Below, piece after piece: positions 1 through 7,124 of a DNA stretch of 54,542 bases. Below the pieces are notes generated by a model. It was not told where the DNA came from. It did not search any database and saw only the letters and a program-made list of their open reading frames with translations. This DNA comes from an uncultured Clostridia bacterium. Its GTDB lineage: Bacteria; Bacillota; Clostridia; Christensenellales; UBA1242. The stretch is from contig CANRIT010000009.1 in assembly GCA_947630745.1 (NCBI GenBank), forward strand, positions 1 through 54,542. The letters are read 5' to 3'. Numbering within the stretch: the stretch's first letter is position 1; each line of letters opens with the position of its first letter. Position numbers and translations under genes: made by a program.

Positions 1-131
1 CCTGCTTCATAATCTGATAATTCTTTGCCTTCTTTTTGACCTCTTTGATGAACTTTTGCTCTGCGTTCATCGGCATAGTTTTTGGCTCTTTTATTAGGCA
101 CTTGCCAACGCCTTTCAGTTTGTTTAGGCAT
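1..131 (-). CDS. Small basic mobile-element protein (partial, runs off left edge)
   Basis: The reading frame opens with ATG at 131, has a GGAGAG ribosome binding site at 134-139, and stays open to the window edge (43 codons seen). The visible N-terminus is very basic and charged: it begins MPKQTERRWQVPNKRAKNY and continues with ADERRAKVHQRG and EGKELSDYEAG. I do not recognise a named family. The composition resembles small proteins carried by clostridial integrative elements, and the position in the same minus-strand series as a zinc ribbon and LexA supports an accessory role. The C-terminus lies outside the window, so length and function cannot be judged. Confidence 0.6.
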   Translation of the reverse strand, partial: MPKQTERRWQVPNKRAKNYADERRAKVHQRGQKEGKELSDYEA

Positions 132-446
132 AATCTCTCCTTTATAAAATAAAATTTTGTGTCCGTGTATTTGCCGATGACCCAGCGAAAAACAAAAATA
201 TTAAGTTGTAATTTTGCAATCATAAGCAAGGGCTTTCTTAAAACAACTCGTTCTTGTGCGATGTTTTGTGTAGGTGGCCACCTTTACGAAATTTCACGCA
301 AAAGACATTCGCCATTTTCTTTGCCTTGCTTTTGATTACACTGTGAGTATAGAATATTGCCTAAACAAAATGAATGAACTAACTTAAACAAAACCCATAG
401 AAAATCAATAGTTTTCATAAACAAACTTAAACAAAAATAAAAAAGC
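132..446. other. Noncoding leader/intergenic region with TTTAAGT boxes and a 12-bp palindrome
   Basis: No credible gene is visible. On the minus strand this is the approach to the partial gene ending at 131. It holds a perfect 12-bp palindrome, AGGTGGCCACCT, at 272-283. It also has a block at 371-433 with two copies of the box that reads GTTTAAGT on the minus strand, one of them inside a 20-bp motif (371-390) matched upstream of the recombinase. A sequence resembling TATACT near 349-354 on the minus strand could be a -10 element. Confidence 0.5.
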
Positions 447-480
447 ATAAAAAAAGGACTAGCACATAGCTAGTCCTTAA
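447..480 (-). terminator. Rho-independent terminator of the 484-1044 gene pair
   Basis: A perfect 10-bp stem (454-463 with 469-478) and a 5-nt loop, followed on the minus strand by a run of T. It begins a few bases after the stop codon of the 83-aa gene. Confidence 0.85.
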
Positions 481-483
481 AAA

Positions 484-735
484 CTATTTTATATATTTTC
501 TTTGATGCGAAGTAGAATGAATGCGCTTGCCATCAATATTTTTTCTATCTGAAAAAAGCATATTATAAAGCTTGTCAATTTGTTTGTTCCTAATATAGAA
601 TGTATCATTACTGAAAAGAATGTCTTGACCATCAATATTGGTGTCCATATATAAATCTTGCTTCACAATATAATTTTTTGTTCGATAAACATTAGTAGCG
701 TCTACCATAAAATTTGGGAGATTTGTAGTTTTCAT
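484..735 (-). CDS. Hypothetical 83-aa mobile-element protein
   Basis: ATG at 735 with a strong AAGGAGG site at 743-749. It starts right after the TAA of the upstream gene (736-738), so the two are probably translationally coupled. The product is 83 residues, mixed charge, with no membrane segment or recognisable motif; it begins MKTTNLPNFMVDATNVYR. A terminator follows at once, so this gene closes the small operon. I do not recognise a family. Its place beside a sigma-region-4-like regulator in the element suggests a role in element maintenance or regulation, but that is inference from location only. Confidence 0.65.
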   Translation of the reverse strand: MKTTNLPNFMVDATNVYRTKNYIVKQDLYMDTNIDGQDILFSNDTFYIRNKQIDKLYNMLFSDRKNIDGKRIHSTSHQRKYIK

Positions 736-1044
736 TTATCTTTCCTCCTTTATTTCAATATTTTTTCTTAAAAAATTTATAAGTTGCGTATGCAACATTG
801 ACACATATTCAACTGAATATCCTAATTTGTCTGCCAAAGACTCTTGCGTATTATTTTGTAAGTAAATACTTACATAAACATCATAAAGTCTTGGTGGAGC
901 AAGACATATTACTTGATTATATTTTTCAACTTTTTCAAAAATAATGTTTGTTCCAACCGAAGATGCAGTTTTATCAAATAGTTCTTTTCGACTATAAAAA
1001 TAGCGAATATCTCTTAAATCATCTCTAATATTTTTTGCTGTCAT
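736..1044 (-). CDS. Sigma-70 region-4-like regulatory protein of mobile element
   Basis: 102 residues. ATG at 1044 is preceded by AAGGAG. The C-terminal half (about residues 58-95) reads as a helix-turn-helix of the sigma region 4 / phage ArpU or DUF1492 type: a stretch of predicted helix, then TQESLADKLGYSVEYVSMLH, the classical 'avoid, recognise' HTH pattern, then a basic helix ending in RKNI. Such proteins in phages and integrative elements act as late-gene or transfer-gene activators. The family call rests on the HTH pattern and context; no full-length homologue was checked. The stop codon abuts the start of the next gene. Confidence 0.5.
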   Translation of the reverse strand: MTAKNIRDDLRDIRYFYSRKELFDKTASSVGTNIIFEKVEKYNQVICLAPPRLYDVYVSIYLQNNTQESLADKLGYSVEYVSMLHTQLINFLRKNIEIKEER

Positions 1045-1245
1045 AAAAACTCCTTAATAATAATTTTGCTTGCTGGGAGTTTTAATAAAAAACGCCCAGA
1101 CGAGTTTGTGATTTCTTCCGATAACCACATTCGTCAAGGCATCTTCATCCTTTTACACGAATCTTGCTTACAAAGTATTGAATAAGGATTTACATAGGCA
1201 CTATTTCAACCCGACCTAAATTTTGCTTTGTAAACGAAAAATTAT

Positions 1246-1431
1246 TTAATGTTGTATGATGCGAATAAGTCTTTCCTTTGCTGATCTTTCTTTGCTAAAA
1301 AATGTTACCTTACAATAAGGGCATTTCCCGGCAACGCCACCGTTTGGATGAACTGTAACATCAATTACATTAGAGCATTGAGGACATTTCATTCTCGGTT
1401 TTGGCTTTGATAAAGTAGTGGCTTTTGTCAT
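1246..1431 (-). CDS. Small zinc-ribbon protein
   Basis: 61 residues with two CPxC knuckles, CPQC at about 16-19 and CPYC at about 37-40, the arrangement of a zinc ribbon. The N-terminus is basic and Lys/Pro-rich, the C-terminus a short basic helix. The start at 1431 has an AGGTTTG-rich leader with GGAGG just upstream. Small zinc ribbons of this kind are common cargo of clostridial conjugative or integrative elements, where their function is unknown. A long untranslated stretch (1045-1245) separates it from the next gene downstream; I see no gene in it. Confidence 0.65.
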   Translation of the reverse strand: MTKATTLSKPKPRMKCPQCSNVIDVTVHPNGGVAGKCPYCKVTFFSKERSAKERLIRIIQH

Positions 1432-1570
1432 TTCAAACCTCCATTTCCCATAAACACAATAAGTTTAGATTTAACAAACTATTTGCATGGTTGGGAAGTC
1501 CTATGCCATAGTCCATTATCTTTTGTGTTTTATATAACAAAACAAACGGGGCGATTGTTTTATTACCAAA

Positions 1571-2176
1571 TTAAATAATGTCTTTAATGACTTTCACTGC
1601 AACACCTTGAATTTGTATTTTATCGAAATACATATCTTCCATAGTGTCATTTTCTGGATGCAAGCGAATTTTCTTTTTCTTATTGTCAAGATAATATCTT
1701 TTTAGAGTTGCTTCATCATCTATAAGAGCAACAACAATCTGTCCTTGTTCAGCAGTTTCCTGTTGGCGAACGATAACATAATCACCATCATTTATCCCGA
1801 CTTTAATCATGCTATCACCACTTGCCTGTAAAACAAAGAATTGACCATTTCCTAAAAATTCACTTGAAATTGATAAATAACCTTGTATATTTTCTTCTGC
1901 AAAAATTGGCTCGCCACAAGCTATTGTTCCAACAATAGGCAGTTGCTTCAAATTGATTTTTTTGAGTATAGTCTTTGTCATAACGCTCCTATTTCCAGAT
2001 TGTCTTACTACCATACCTTTACTTTCCATCTCTTTAATGTATTTGCCTATACAAGCTTCCGTTACATTAAAATTATTAGCAATTTCTTTGTGTGTTGGTA
2101 TTCTACCTGTCCTGTCATAGCCTTGATCTATAAAATCTACAATGTTTTTCATCAAATCTATGCTTTTTGAACGCAT
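1571..2176 (-). CDS. lexA: LexA-family SOS repressor
   Basis: 201 residues from ATG 2176, which has GGAG 8 nt upstream; the frame is open further upstream, but only this start has a ribosome site and lies after the promoter. The N-terminal winged helix (about 1-65, with RIPTHKEIANNFNVTEACIGKYI) binds DNA. The C-terminal S24 domain carries the nucleophile in ASGDSM (Ser122) and the general-base Lys159 in ATLKRY. The self-cleavage site is Cys87-Gly88 in VGTIACGEP, where many LexA proteins have Ala-Gly; Cys-Gly is known from UmuD. Its position inside the element, with its own promoter and operator, suggests an element-borne SOS switch controlling excision or transfer rather than the chromosomal lexA, though either is possible. 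Confidence 0.85.
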   Translation of the reverse strand: MRSKSIDLMKNIVDFIDQGYDRTGRIPTHKEIANNFNVTEACIGKYIKEMESKGMVVRQSGNRSVMTKTILKKINLKQLPIVGTIACGEPIFAEENIQGYLSISSEFLGNGQFFVLQASGDSMIKVGINDGDYVIVRQQETAEQGQIVVALIDDEATLKRYYLDNKKKKIRLHPENDTMEDMYFDKIQIQGVAVKVIKDII

Positions 2177-2200
2177 AAACTTTTCTCCTTTAGTTCTATT

Positions 2201-2216
2201 GTTTAGTTTTCTAAAC
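2201..2216. promoter_or_regulatory. Palindromic operator in the lexA leader
   Basis: Inverted repeat GTTTAG-TTTT-CTAAAC. It lies right at and after the predicted transcription start of lexA, ideally placed for autorepression. It differs from the Bacillus-type CGAAC...GTTCG box, so assignment to this LexA is inference from position. Confidence 0.65.
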
Positions 2217-2225
2217 GATAGACAT

Positions 2226-2254
2226 ATTATAAAGTATATAGAGTCAAAAGTCAA
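2226..2254 (-). promoter_or_regulatory. Sigma-A type promoter of lexA
   Basis: Minus-strand TTGACT (2249-2254), 17-bp spacer, TATAAT (2226-2231). The predicted start near 2219 lies immediately upstream of the GTTTAG/CTAAAC operator. Confidence 0.8.
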
Positions 2255-2287
2255 CTGAACAATTAAAGAAATTTTAATTTTTATTAA

Positions 2288-2449
2288 CTAGGGTGGGACT
2301 TTTTTTGTCTCATTTTGTAGTTTCTTGTAATATTCACGAATTTCAAATTCAATTATAGAAATAAAGCTCTCATATTCTTTTTTAGGTATTAAGTTAATTT
2401 TAGGAATACCTGAAACAAATATTTTCTTTTTTTGATCTTTGCTTTCCAT
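2288..2449 (-). CDS. Small conserved element protein (GIPK...KEY.SFIS..EFEI..YYK family)
   Basis: 53 residues from ATG 2449, with GGAG 8-9 nt upstream. The frame is open further upstream, but those codons encode a Phe/Leu-rich stretch over regulatory boxes and are probably not translated. The core GIPKINLIPKKEYESFIS followed by EFEIREYYKK is clearly homologous to the 61-aa protein at 31542-31727 in this window, with roughly 16 of 29 core positions identical. The pattern suggests a short two-helix adaptor-like domain. Small proteins of this look occur beside recombinases in clostridial integrative elements. The function is unknown. Confidence 0.65.
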   Translation of the reverse strand: MESKDQKKKIFVSGIPKINLIPKKEYESFISIIEFEIREYYKKLQNETKKVPP

Positions 2450-2582
2450 TATTCTCACTCCTTTTACAACGCAACTATAAAACAAAAAGTAAAAGAAGTT
2501 AATAAACTCACTTAAAGACAATCCGTAGAAAACCCATAATAATCCCAAAGAAAACTTAAACTGACTTAAAAAGAGATAAACA

Positions 2583-2787
2583 AATCTCCTTTATCTTTTG
2601 GCTGTAAGTCGTTTTTCGTCCAAGAGGCTATCAGAGTGCCCCAAATCTGTCAAAGGAAAAAAATATCGCTTAAAACAACAAGGTCTAAAAATTTCAAAGA
2701 CAATGTTTTTTTCTTAATCTTTGACATCTTTGTTGCCCCCTGATTTTTTGAGGGTATCGAAAAACTTTCGATAAAGGAGATTTTGTG
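2583..2787. promoter_or_regulatory. Divergent regulatory region with two inverted homologous leaders
   Basis: On the minus strand (2660 to 2583) and on the plus strand (2719 to 2787) the same series of blocks occurs: TTTGACA, a GC-rich GCxCxCTGAT block, CGAAAAAC, and finally GATAAAGGAGATTT. The two copies face outwards, one toward the 53-aa gene and lexA, the other toward the recombinase. In the right copy TATCGAAA-AAC-TTTCGATA forms a hairpin directly before AAGGAG. This looks like a duplicated leader or attenuator shared by both arms of the element. Confidence 0.5.
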
Positions 2788-2937
2788 AATTTAGTTAAAC
2801 TTGTTTCAAATAAAACTAAACTTAATTTAAGTTTGTTTAACTTTTGTATTAGTTTTCTTTGTCTAATGTTTAAGTCTGTTCATTCACATCTCCAAGAAAT
2901 TTATTTATTTTCAAAATATAAAGGAGAAGAACAATGA
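2785..2937 (+). CDS. Possible 50-codon leader peptide coupled to the recombinase
   Basis: GTG at 2785 has AAGGAG 6-7 nt upstream, and the frame stays open for 50 codons. It ends at a TGA that overlaps the recombinase ATG (ATGA), the classical coupling arrangement. The peptide has a hydrophobic middle (LNLSLFNFCISFLCLMF), so it could be a leader peptide or a small membrane protein. Against a real gene, the same DNA carries the TTTAAGT regulatory boxes and is very A+T-rich, so the open frame could be chance. Confidence 0.35.
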   Translation: MNLVKLVSNKTKLNLSLFNFCISFLCLMFKSVHSHLQEIYLFSKYKGEEQ

Positions 2938-4514
2938 AAACAGCAGTAGTTTATGCAAGATACAGTAGTGATAGCCAAACAGAGCAATCCATTGAAGGAC
3001 AATTAAGGGTTTGTCAACAATATGCAAAAAATAACGACATTGTGATTGTTGGCGAATATATAGACAGAGCTATGACCGGAACAAATGATTTGAGACCAGA
3101 TTTTCAACGCATGATTAAAGATAGCAATAAAAGACAATGGGATTATGTGCTTGTGTATAAATTAGACAGATTTTCAAGAGATAAATACGAAACAACAATA
3201 CACAAACATACTCTCAAAAATAACGGTGTAAAGGTTATATCAGCTATGGAAAACATCCCTGACACGCCAGAAGGAATCATACTTGAATCAATGCTCGAAG
3301 GCATGAATCAATATTATTCAGCAGAGCTTTCACAAAAAGTTCACCGAGGCTTAAATGAAAGTTATATCAAAGGTCTGTTCACAGGTGGGCAACAAATCTA
3401 TGGTTACGATGTAGTTGACAAAAAAAGTGTGATAAACGAAGAAGAGGCAGCTGTCGTAAGAGAAATTTTTACAAAGTTTGCACAAGGATTCACAGGTGTT
3501 GACATAGCAAAAAATTTACAATCTCGTGGAATTAGAACAAAAACCGGAAATTATTTAACAGATAAGGCAATATACAAAATAATTCAAAACACAAAATATG
3601 TTGGAAAAGTAAAGCATGGCGAAACTGTCTATACAAACATCTACCCGGCAATTATTGATGAACAAGTTTGGCAAAAAGTGCAAAACATAAGAAATGCTTA
3701 CAAACACGCACATTGTAGAAAACAAGACATTTATAACTATATACTTTCAGGAAAACTGATATGTGGTTATTGTAAACATAAAATGGTTGGAGAATCTGGA
3801 AAAGAAATAAACAAGGTTATTAAATATCGTTATTATACTTGTTTGACAAAACGAAGAAGAAAGAACGAAAAATGCGAATTGCAAATTTGCAATAAAGAAA
3901 ATCTTGAAAAAGAAGTTATGGATATAACTTGGCGAGTTTTGTCTAACAACGACAATCTAAAAACAATAGCAAAAAGCATTTTGCAATATCACGAAAAAGT
4001 TACAAGAGCAGAATCAAACCTTAAATCTCTTGAAATGCAGCGAGCTTCTTATCTTAAAGCTTCACAAAATCTTATAACAGCTATTGAACAAGGCATTATC
4101 ACAGAACAAACTAAAATAAGATTGAAAGAGCTCGAAAGTCAAATATCACAACTAGACTATGATATTGAACAAGAAAAACAAAGGAACTACACATATCTCA
4201 CAGAAGAACTTATTATTGACTATTTCAAAAAAATAATTTGTGGAGATATAACAAATATAGAAATACAAAAAGGAATAATTAAAACCTTTATAAGAGAAAT
4301 TTTACTATACAATGACAAAATTATAGTTGTTTACAACTTTACTGAGCCACTACCTTCAAAAACAAATCCACTTGACAATGTTCAAGATTTAGAAAACAAA
4401 TCACATGATAAAACAACATTGTTGACCGAAAAAGAAATAAATAACAACGCTGATTTGTCGTTTTTCTGTGATAATCAATACTTTGCAGTTATATCAAAAA
4501 GAAACAAAACATAG
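2934..4514 (+). CDS. Large serine recombinase (site-specific integrase/excisionase)
   Basis: 526 residues. The N-terminal resolvase domain (1-150) has the catalytic motif YARYSSDSQ with nucleophile Ser11 and helper arginines (Arg9, and DRFSRD near 78-83). The recombinase domain (about 155-265) starts at GYDVV. A zinc ribbon follows, with CGYC at 277-280 and further cysteines at 303, 314 and 319, then a coiled coil (about 345-430), the usual order of a large serine integrase. Length is typical. AAAGGAG stands 7 nt before the ATG. It catalyses strand exchange between att sites to integrate or excise the element. It sits at the element's right end next to tRNA-Ser and has its own terminator; the exact att core is not visible because the left end is outside the window. 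Confidence 0.93.
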   Translation: MKTAVVYARYSSDSQTEQSIEGQLRVCQQYAKNNDIVIVGEYIDRAMTGTNDLRPDFQRMIKDSNKRQWDYVLVYKLDRFSRDKYETTIHKHTLKNNGVKVISAMENIPDTPEGIILESMLEGMNQYYSAELSQKVHRGLNESYIKGLFTGGQQIYGYDVVDKKSVINEEEAAVVREIFTKFAQGFTGVDIAKNLQSRGIRTKTGNYLTDKAIYKIIQNTKYVGKVKHGETVYTNIYPAIIDEQVWQKVQNIRNAYKHAHCRKQDIYNYILSGKLICGYCKHKMVGESGKEINKVIKYRYYTCLTKRRRKNEKCELQICNKENLEKEVMDITWRVLSNNDNLKTIAKSILQYHEKVTRAESNLKSLEMQRASYLKASQNLITAIEQGIITEQTKIRLKELESQISQLDYDIEQEKQRNYTYLTEELIIDYFKKIICGDITNIEIQKGIIKTFIREILLYNDKIIVVYNFTEPLPSKTNPLDNVQDLENKSHDKTTLLTEKEINNNADLSFFCDNQYFAVISKRNKT

Positions 4515-4537
4515 AAGTTTATTCTATGTTTTTTTAA
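4508..4537 (+). terminator. Terminator of the recombinase
   Basis: A 9-bp stem AACATAGAA/TTCTATGTT (4508-4516 with 4522-4530) followed by seven T. The recombinase stop codon lies inside the stem. Confidence 0.8.
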
Positions 4538-4565
4538 TAAAAACGCACCAAACACATTTGGTACG
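4537..4565 (-). terminator. Terminator of tRNA-Ser
   Basis: On the minus strand, a stem built around ACCAAA/TTTGGT with flanking ACG/CGT (4544-4565), followed by a T-rich run. It is convergent with the recombinase terminator. Confidence 0.7.
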
Positions 4566-4578
4566 TCAAAAGAACTTT

Positions 4579-4666
4579 TGGCGGAGAGCTAGGGATTCGA
4601 ACCCCAGGAAGCTTTCACTTCGGCAGTTTTCAAGACTGCTGTATTAGACCACTCTACCAGCTCTCC
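4579..4666 (-). tRNA. tRNA-Ser(UGA)
   Basis: An 88-nt cloverleaf with acceptor stem GGAGAGC/GCTCTCC, a seven-base anticodon loop CTTGAAA giving anticodon UGA (reads UCA), the long variable arm of tRNA-Ser, a GGTTCGAATCC T arm, and an encoded CCA. The element's recombinase ends only 65 bp from its 3' end, so this tRNA may mark the insertion region. Confidence 0.93.
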
Positions 4667-4787
4667 ATATGTGACATTTTAACATATTTTTTGTGTTTAG
4701 TCAATAATTTCGAACAAAATTTTGTGGTTTTTAAATATTTTTATAGGTAGTCAGAAAAAAATAATAAATATCTAAACTTTTTGCAAG

Positions 4788-4853
4788 GCCGCCCGCAACG
4801 GAATGCACGATTTACTACGAAGTTCTGCACAGCCGCACGCAACGGAATGCACG
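4788..4853. repeat. Two copies of a 22-bp GC-rich repeat, 44-bp period
   Basis: GCCGC(C/A)CGCAACGGAATGCACG occurs at 4788-4809 and 4832-4853 with one mismatch. It is far more GC-rich than the surroundings and lies in the gene-free stretch 4667-4936, between tRNA-Ser and the glycosyltransferase. Confidence 0.75.
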
Positions 4854-4861
4854 CGAAAATG

Positions 4862-4901
4862 CGCCAAACACCTTTCCCGTGCTGACGAAAGGGGTTTGGC
4901 G
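4862..4901. repeat. Long GC-rich inverted repeat
   Basis: CGCCAAAC-A-CCTTTC (4862-4876) pairs with GAAAGG-G-GTTTGGCG (4887-4901): 14 base pairs with one mismatch and a 10-nt loop. There is no T run, so it is not a simple terminator. It follows the 22-bp repeats. Confidence 0.65.
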
Positions 4902-4930
4902 TGTGGTCATTTTCCACAGCACTTTTACAG

Positions 4931-4955
4931 TAAAAAAAAGTGGCATTGCCACTTT
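4931..4955 (-). terminator. Terminator of the GT8 glycosyltransferase gene
   Basis: Stem AAAGTGGC/GCCACTTT (4937-4944 with 4948-4955), 3-nt loop, then a run of T on the minus strand. It overlaps the stop codon. Confidence 0.8.
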
Positions 4956-5952
4956 ACTTTTTAGGTTTTATTTTTTGCATTGCAAGTTTTGCCCCAACTG
5001 GCACAAATTGTTCAGCTGGTTGCGCTTCCACAACCTTAGCTTGCCTTGATGCAATTGCTTGTTGTGCTATGTTTACAGCCATTTTTAAAAGGTTTTCAGC
5101 CGCTAACGAATCATTTGCGCGTTGCTCTTCAGTATAAGAATCGCGTTGTTCCAAAAGTCTATCATAGAAAGTGGTGGTTTTTGCGATATCCCAAAAATAG
5201 CTATCAAACATGCCATCTCTATACTTCCAAGGTTTCATAAACATATTGTAGTGGATAAGGTAAAGTTTTTCATCTTCCAACTTTTGACCCATAGGCATTT
5301 TGTTCCAACCTGGCTCTAAGTATTTAACTTTGTTGCGGCAAGTGGTGTTTAAATAGTCTTGGTCAGGTGCAACTGGGCTTGAATTGCTGTTAAGCCAACG
5401 ATAAAAATCCTCTTCAATATTGTTATCCCTAAACTTTTTAAGGTTCATAACAAGCGCGCCCGAATTGAAATATTGTTTTTCAGTTAAATCATAAACGCCC
5501 TTTACATAGTAAATGAATTTATCGTTAGAGTAAACCACTTCGTCCAAAATCGCGCCAAGGTAGTTATCCCCAATATTCTTTTTGTACATATCCGCAATGT
5601 CGTGATTAAGCACTATATCCGAATCCAAGTAGATTGCCTTGTTAAATTCTGGGAACAGTGTTGGGATAAACAGCCTAAAATAGATAGAAACCGAATAATA
5701 GTCTCTAAGCTGAACTTTATCTTTAATGCTTTCAATTTTAGAGTTTACATCCACCAACTGAATCATAATATTGCCGCGTTCCATGGTGCGAATCTCAGCA
5801 ATGTCACTTTCTTGCAAGTTGTTTGTTAAGATGTAAATTTTATAAATGTTTTTGCTTGTTGCAAATTTTACCAAACTTTTAATTGCCACGGTTAGGTATG
5901 GCACATAATTTTTATCTGCTGCAAAATAAATAGGAATGATTTGTTTTCTCAT
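4954..5952 (-). CDS. Family 8 glycosyltransferase
   Basis: 332 residues from ATG 5952, with GGAGAG 5-6 nt upstream; the frame opens earlier but without a ribosome site. It begins IIPIYFAADKNYVPYLTVAI, typical of GT8. It has the metal-binding DSD at 110-112 (AIYLDSDIVL), a GALVMN strand after YFNSG, and the late HYN motif (LIHYNMFMKPW). GT8 enzymes transfer a hexose from a nucleotide sugar, in bacteria often to lipopolysaccharide, capsule or glycoprotein acceptors. The C-terminal ~60 residues are Ala/Glu-rich and probably a helical extension. It is not in an operon, so the acceptor is unknown. Confidence 0.88.
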   Translation of the reverse strand: MRKQIIPIYFAADKNYVPYLTVAIKSLVKFATSKNIYKIYILTNNLQESDIAEIRTMERGNIMIQLVDVNSKIESIKDKVQLRDYYSVSIYFRLFIPTLFPEFNKAIYLDSDIVLNHDIADMYKKNIGDNYLGAILDEVVYSNDKFIYYVKGVYDLTEKQYFNSGALVMNLKKFRDNNIEEDFYRWLNSNSSPVAPDQDYLNTTCRNKVKYLEPGWNKMPMGQKLEDEKLYLIHYNMFMKPWKYRDGMFDSYFWDIAKTTTFYDRLLEQRDSYTEEQRANDSLAAENLLKMAVNIAQQAIASRQAKVVEAQPAEQFVPVGAKLAMQKIKPKK

Positions 5953-6139
5953 ATTCTCTCCTTGTCTAACGGCGCCTGCCGTTTTAAACATTGATATCTT
6001 ATCACATTAATATAAAAAATTTTAGTAGAATACGCACATTTGTTCTATAATGTTTAAACCCCTTATTTTAGAGTATATTCTATTTTTGTGAGAGTTTAAA
6101 ATTTTTATCTAATAAAAGTAGAATTTAACTAAATTTTGC

Positions 6140-6168
6140 TTGCATTTTCTTTATAAAAGTGGTAATAT
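6140..6168 (+). promoter_or_regulatory. Promoter of the membrane XRE regulator
   Basis: TTGCAT (6140-6145), 17-bp spacer, TAATAT (6163-6168). A leader of about 65 nt with GGAG at 6233-6236 precedes the ATG. The rest of 5953-6241 shows no gene. Confidence 0.65.
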
Positions 6169-6241
6169 ACTATAAATAAAGCAAGAAAATTCATCTATTT
6201 TACCCAAAAATTGATAGTTTAATAAAAAAATTGGAGTTTTT

Positions 6242-7105
6242 ATGGAAAATGATGTAAATAAAATTATTGGTAAAAATCTGTTGACTTTGCGCAAGCTTAA
6301 CAAGCTTACCCAGCTGGAATTGGCGGAAAAACTCAGTTATTCGGACAAATCTATATCCAAATGGGAAAAGGGAGAGTCGCTACCTAGCATAGAAATTTTG
6401 TACGAATTGGCAAAATTTTACCATGTTACGCTTGATGCGCTAACCACAGACGGCGCGGACTTTTCTTCCCCTACCCAGCAAGTTAAATCAAGGCGAGAAA
6501 AGTTTTTCCCTACTCGGCTTTGCGTAACGCTGCTGGCGGTTGTTGCAATTTGGCTTATTGCCACTGTTATGTTTGTGTCGTTTAAACTTGCGCTTGATAA
6601 AAACTTCTTTATGTGCTTTATTTGGGCAATCCCCGCGTCCGCAGTTTTGCTTATTATTTTCAACAGCATATGGGGTAAACCAAAATGGCTGTTTGTTATT
6701 TTAACCGTTTTGATATGGTCGTTTATAACCGCGCTATATTTGCAGCTTATTACATACAACATTTGGCCAATTTACTTTTTGGGTATTCCACTTCAAGCCG
6801 CAGTTGTGTTTGCCCTTGCATTGACCAAGCCAAAAAATAAAAAGCCAAAAGAAAAGGTGGCAAAAGTTAAAAAGCAAAAGCATAAAAAAGATAAACAAAC
6901 TCGTGATGAGCAAGAAGAAGATTTTATTTTGACAAAGCGTGAAAATGATATGCAGTCAAATGTGCAATCTGACGACGACAAGGCGGACGAGATAAATAAT
7001 TTGGCGGCGGACGAACAACCAACTTTTGACAAGCCAGTAAGCGAAGGCAAGATTGAAGTCAGCTTGCCGCAGATAAGCAGAATGCCAAACAACAACAAAA
7101 AATAA
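6242..7105 (+). CDS. Membrane-anchored XRE-family transcriptional regulator
   Basis: 287 residues. A canonical XRE helix-turn-helix occupies about 8-62 (NLLTLRKLNKLTQLELAEKL, then SDKSISKWEKGESLPS). Four hydrophobic segments follow at about 93-113, 122-142, 149-171 and 175-194, then a Lys-rich stretch (196-222) and an acidic tail. The DNA-binding domain and the Lys-rich tail should both be cytoplasmic. Such membrane-tethered XRE proteins are common in Bacillota and may respond to envelope signals. It is a single-gene transcription unit between a glycosyltransferase and an unknown two-TM protein, so an envelope-related target is plausible but inferred. The long charged tail is unusual for the family. 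Confidence 0.82.
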   Translation: MENDVNKIIGKNLLTLRKLNKLTQLELAEKLSYSDKSISKWEKGESLPSIEILYELAKFYHVTLDALTTDGADFSSPTQQVKSRREKFFPTRLCVTLLAVVAIWLIATVMFVSFKLALDKNFFMCFIWAIPASAVLLIIFNSIWGKPKWLFVILTVLIWSFITALYLQLITYNIWPIYFLGIPLQAAVVFALALTKPKNKKPKEKVAKVKKQKHKKDKQTRDEQEEDFILTKRENDMQSNVQSDDDKADEINNLAADEQPTFDKPVSEGKIEVSLPQISRMPNNNKK

Positions 7106-7124
7106 GCCAAGCGGCTTATTTTTT
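7101..7124. terminator. Bidirectional terminator
   Basis: Perfect 8-bp stem AATAAGCC/GGCTTATT (7101-7108 with 7113-7120), with A on the left and T on the right, between the convergent genes 6242-7105 and 7123-7857. Confidence 0.85.

Noticed and set aside
2449..2548. N-terminal extension of the 53-aa element protein
   Set aside because: The frame is open, but the extra 33 residues overlap promoter-like TTTAAGT boxes, lack a ribosome site and are absent from the homologue at 31542-31727.
4579..4666. tRNA-Ser as the proven attachment site of the element
   Set aside because: No duplicated tRNA fragment is visible in the window and the left end of the element is outside, so an att core cannot be named.
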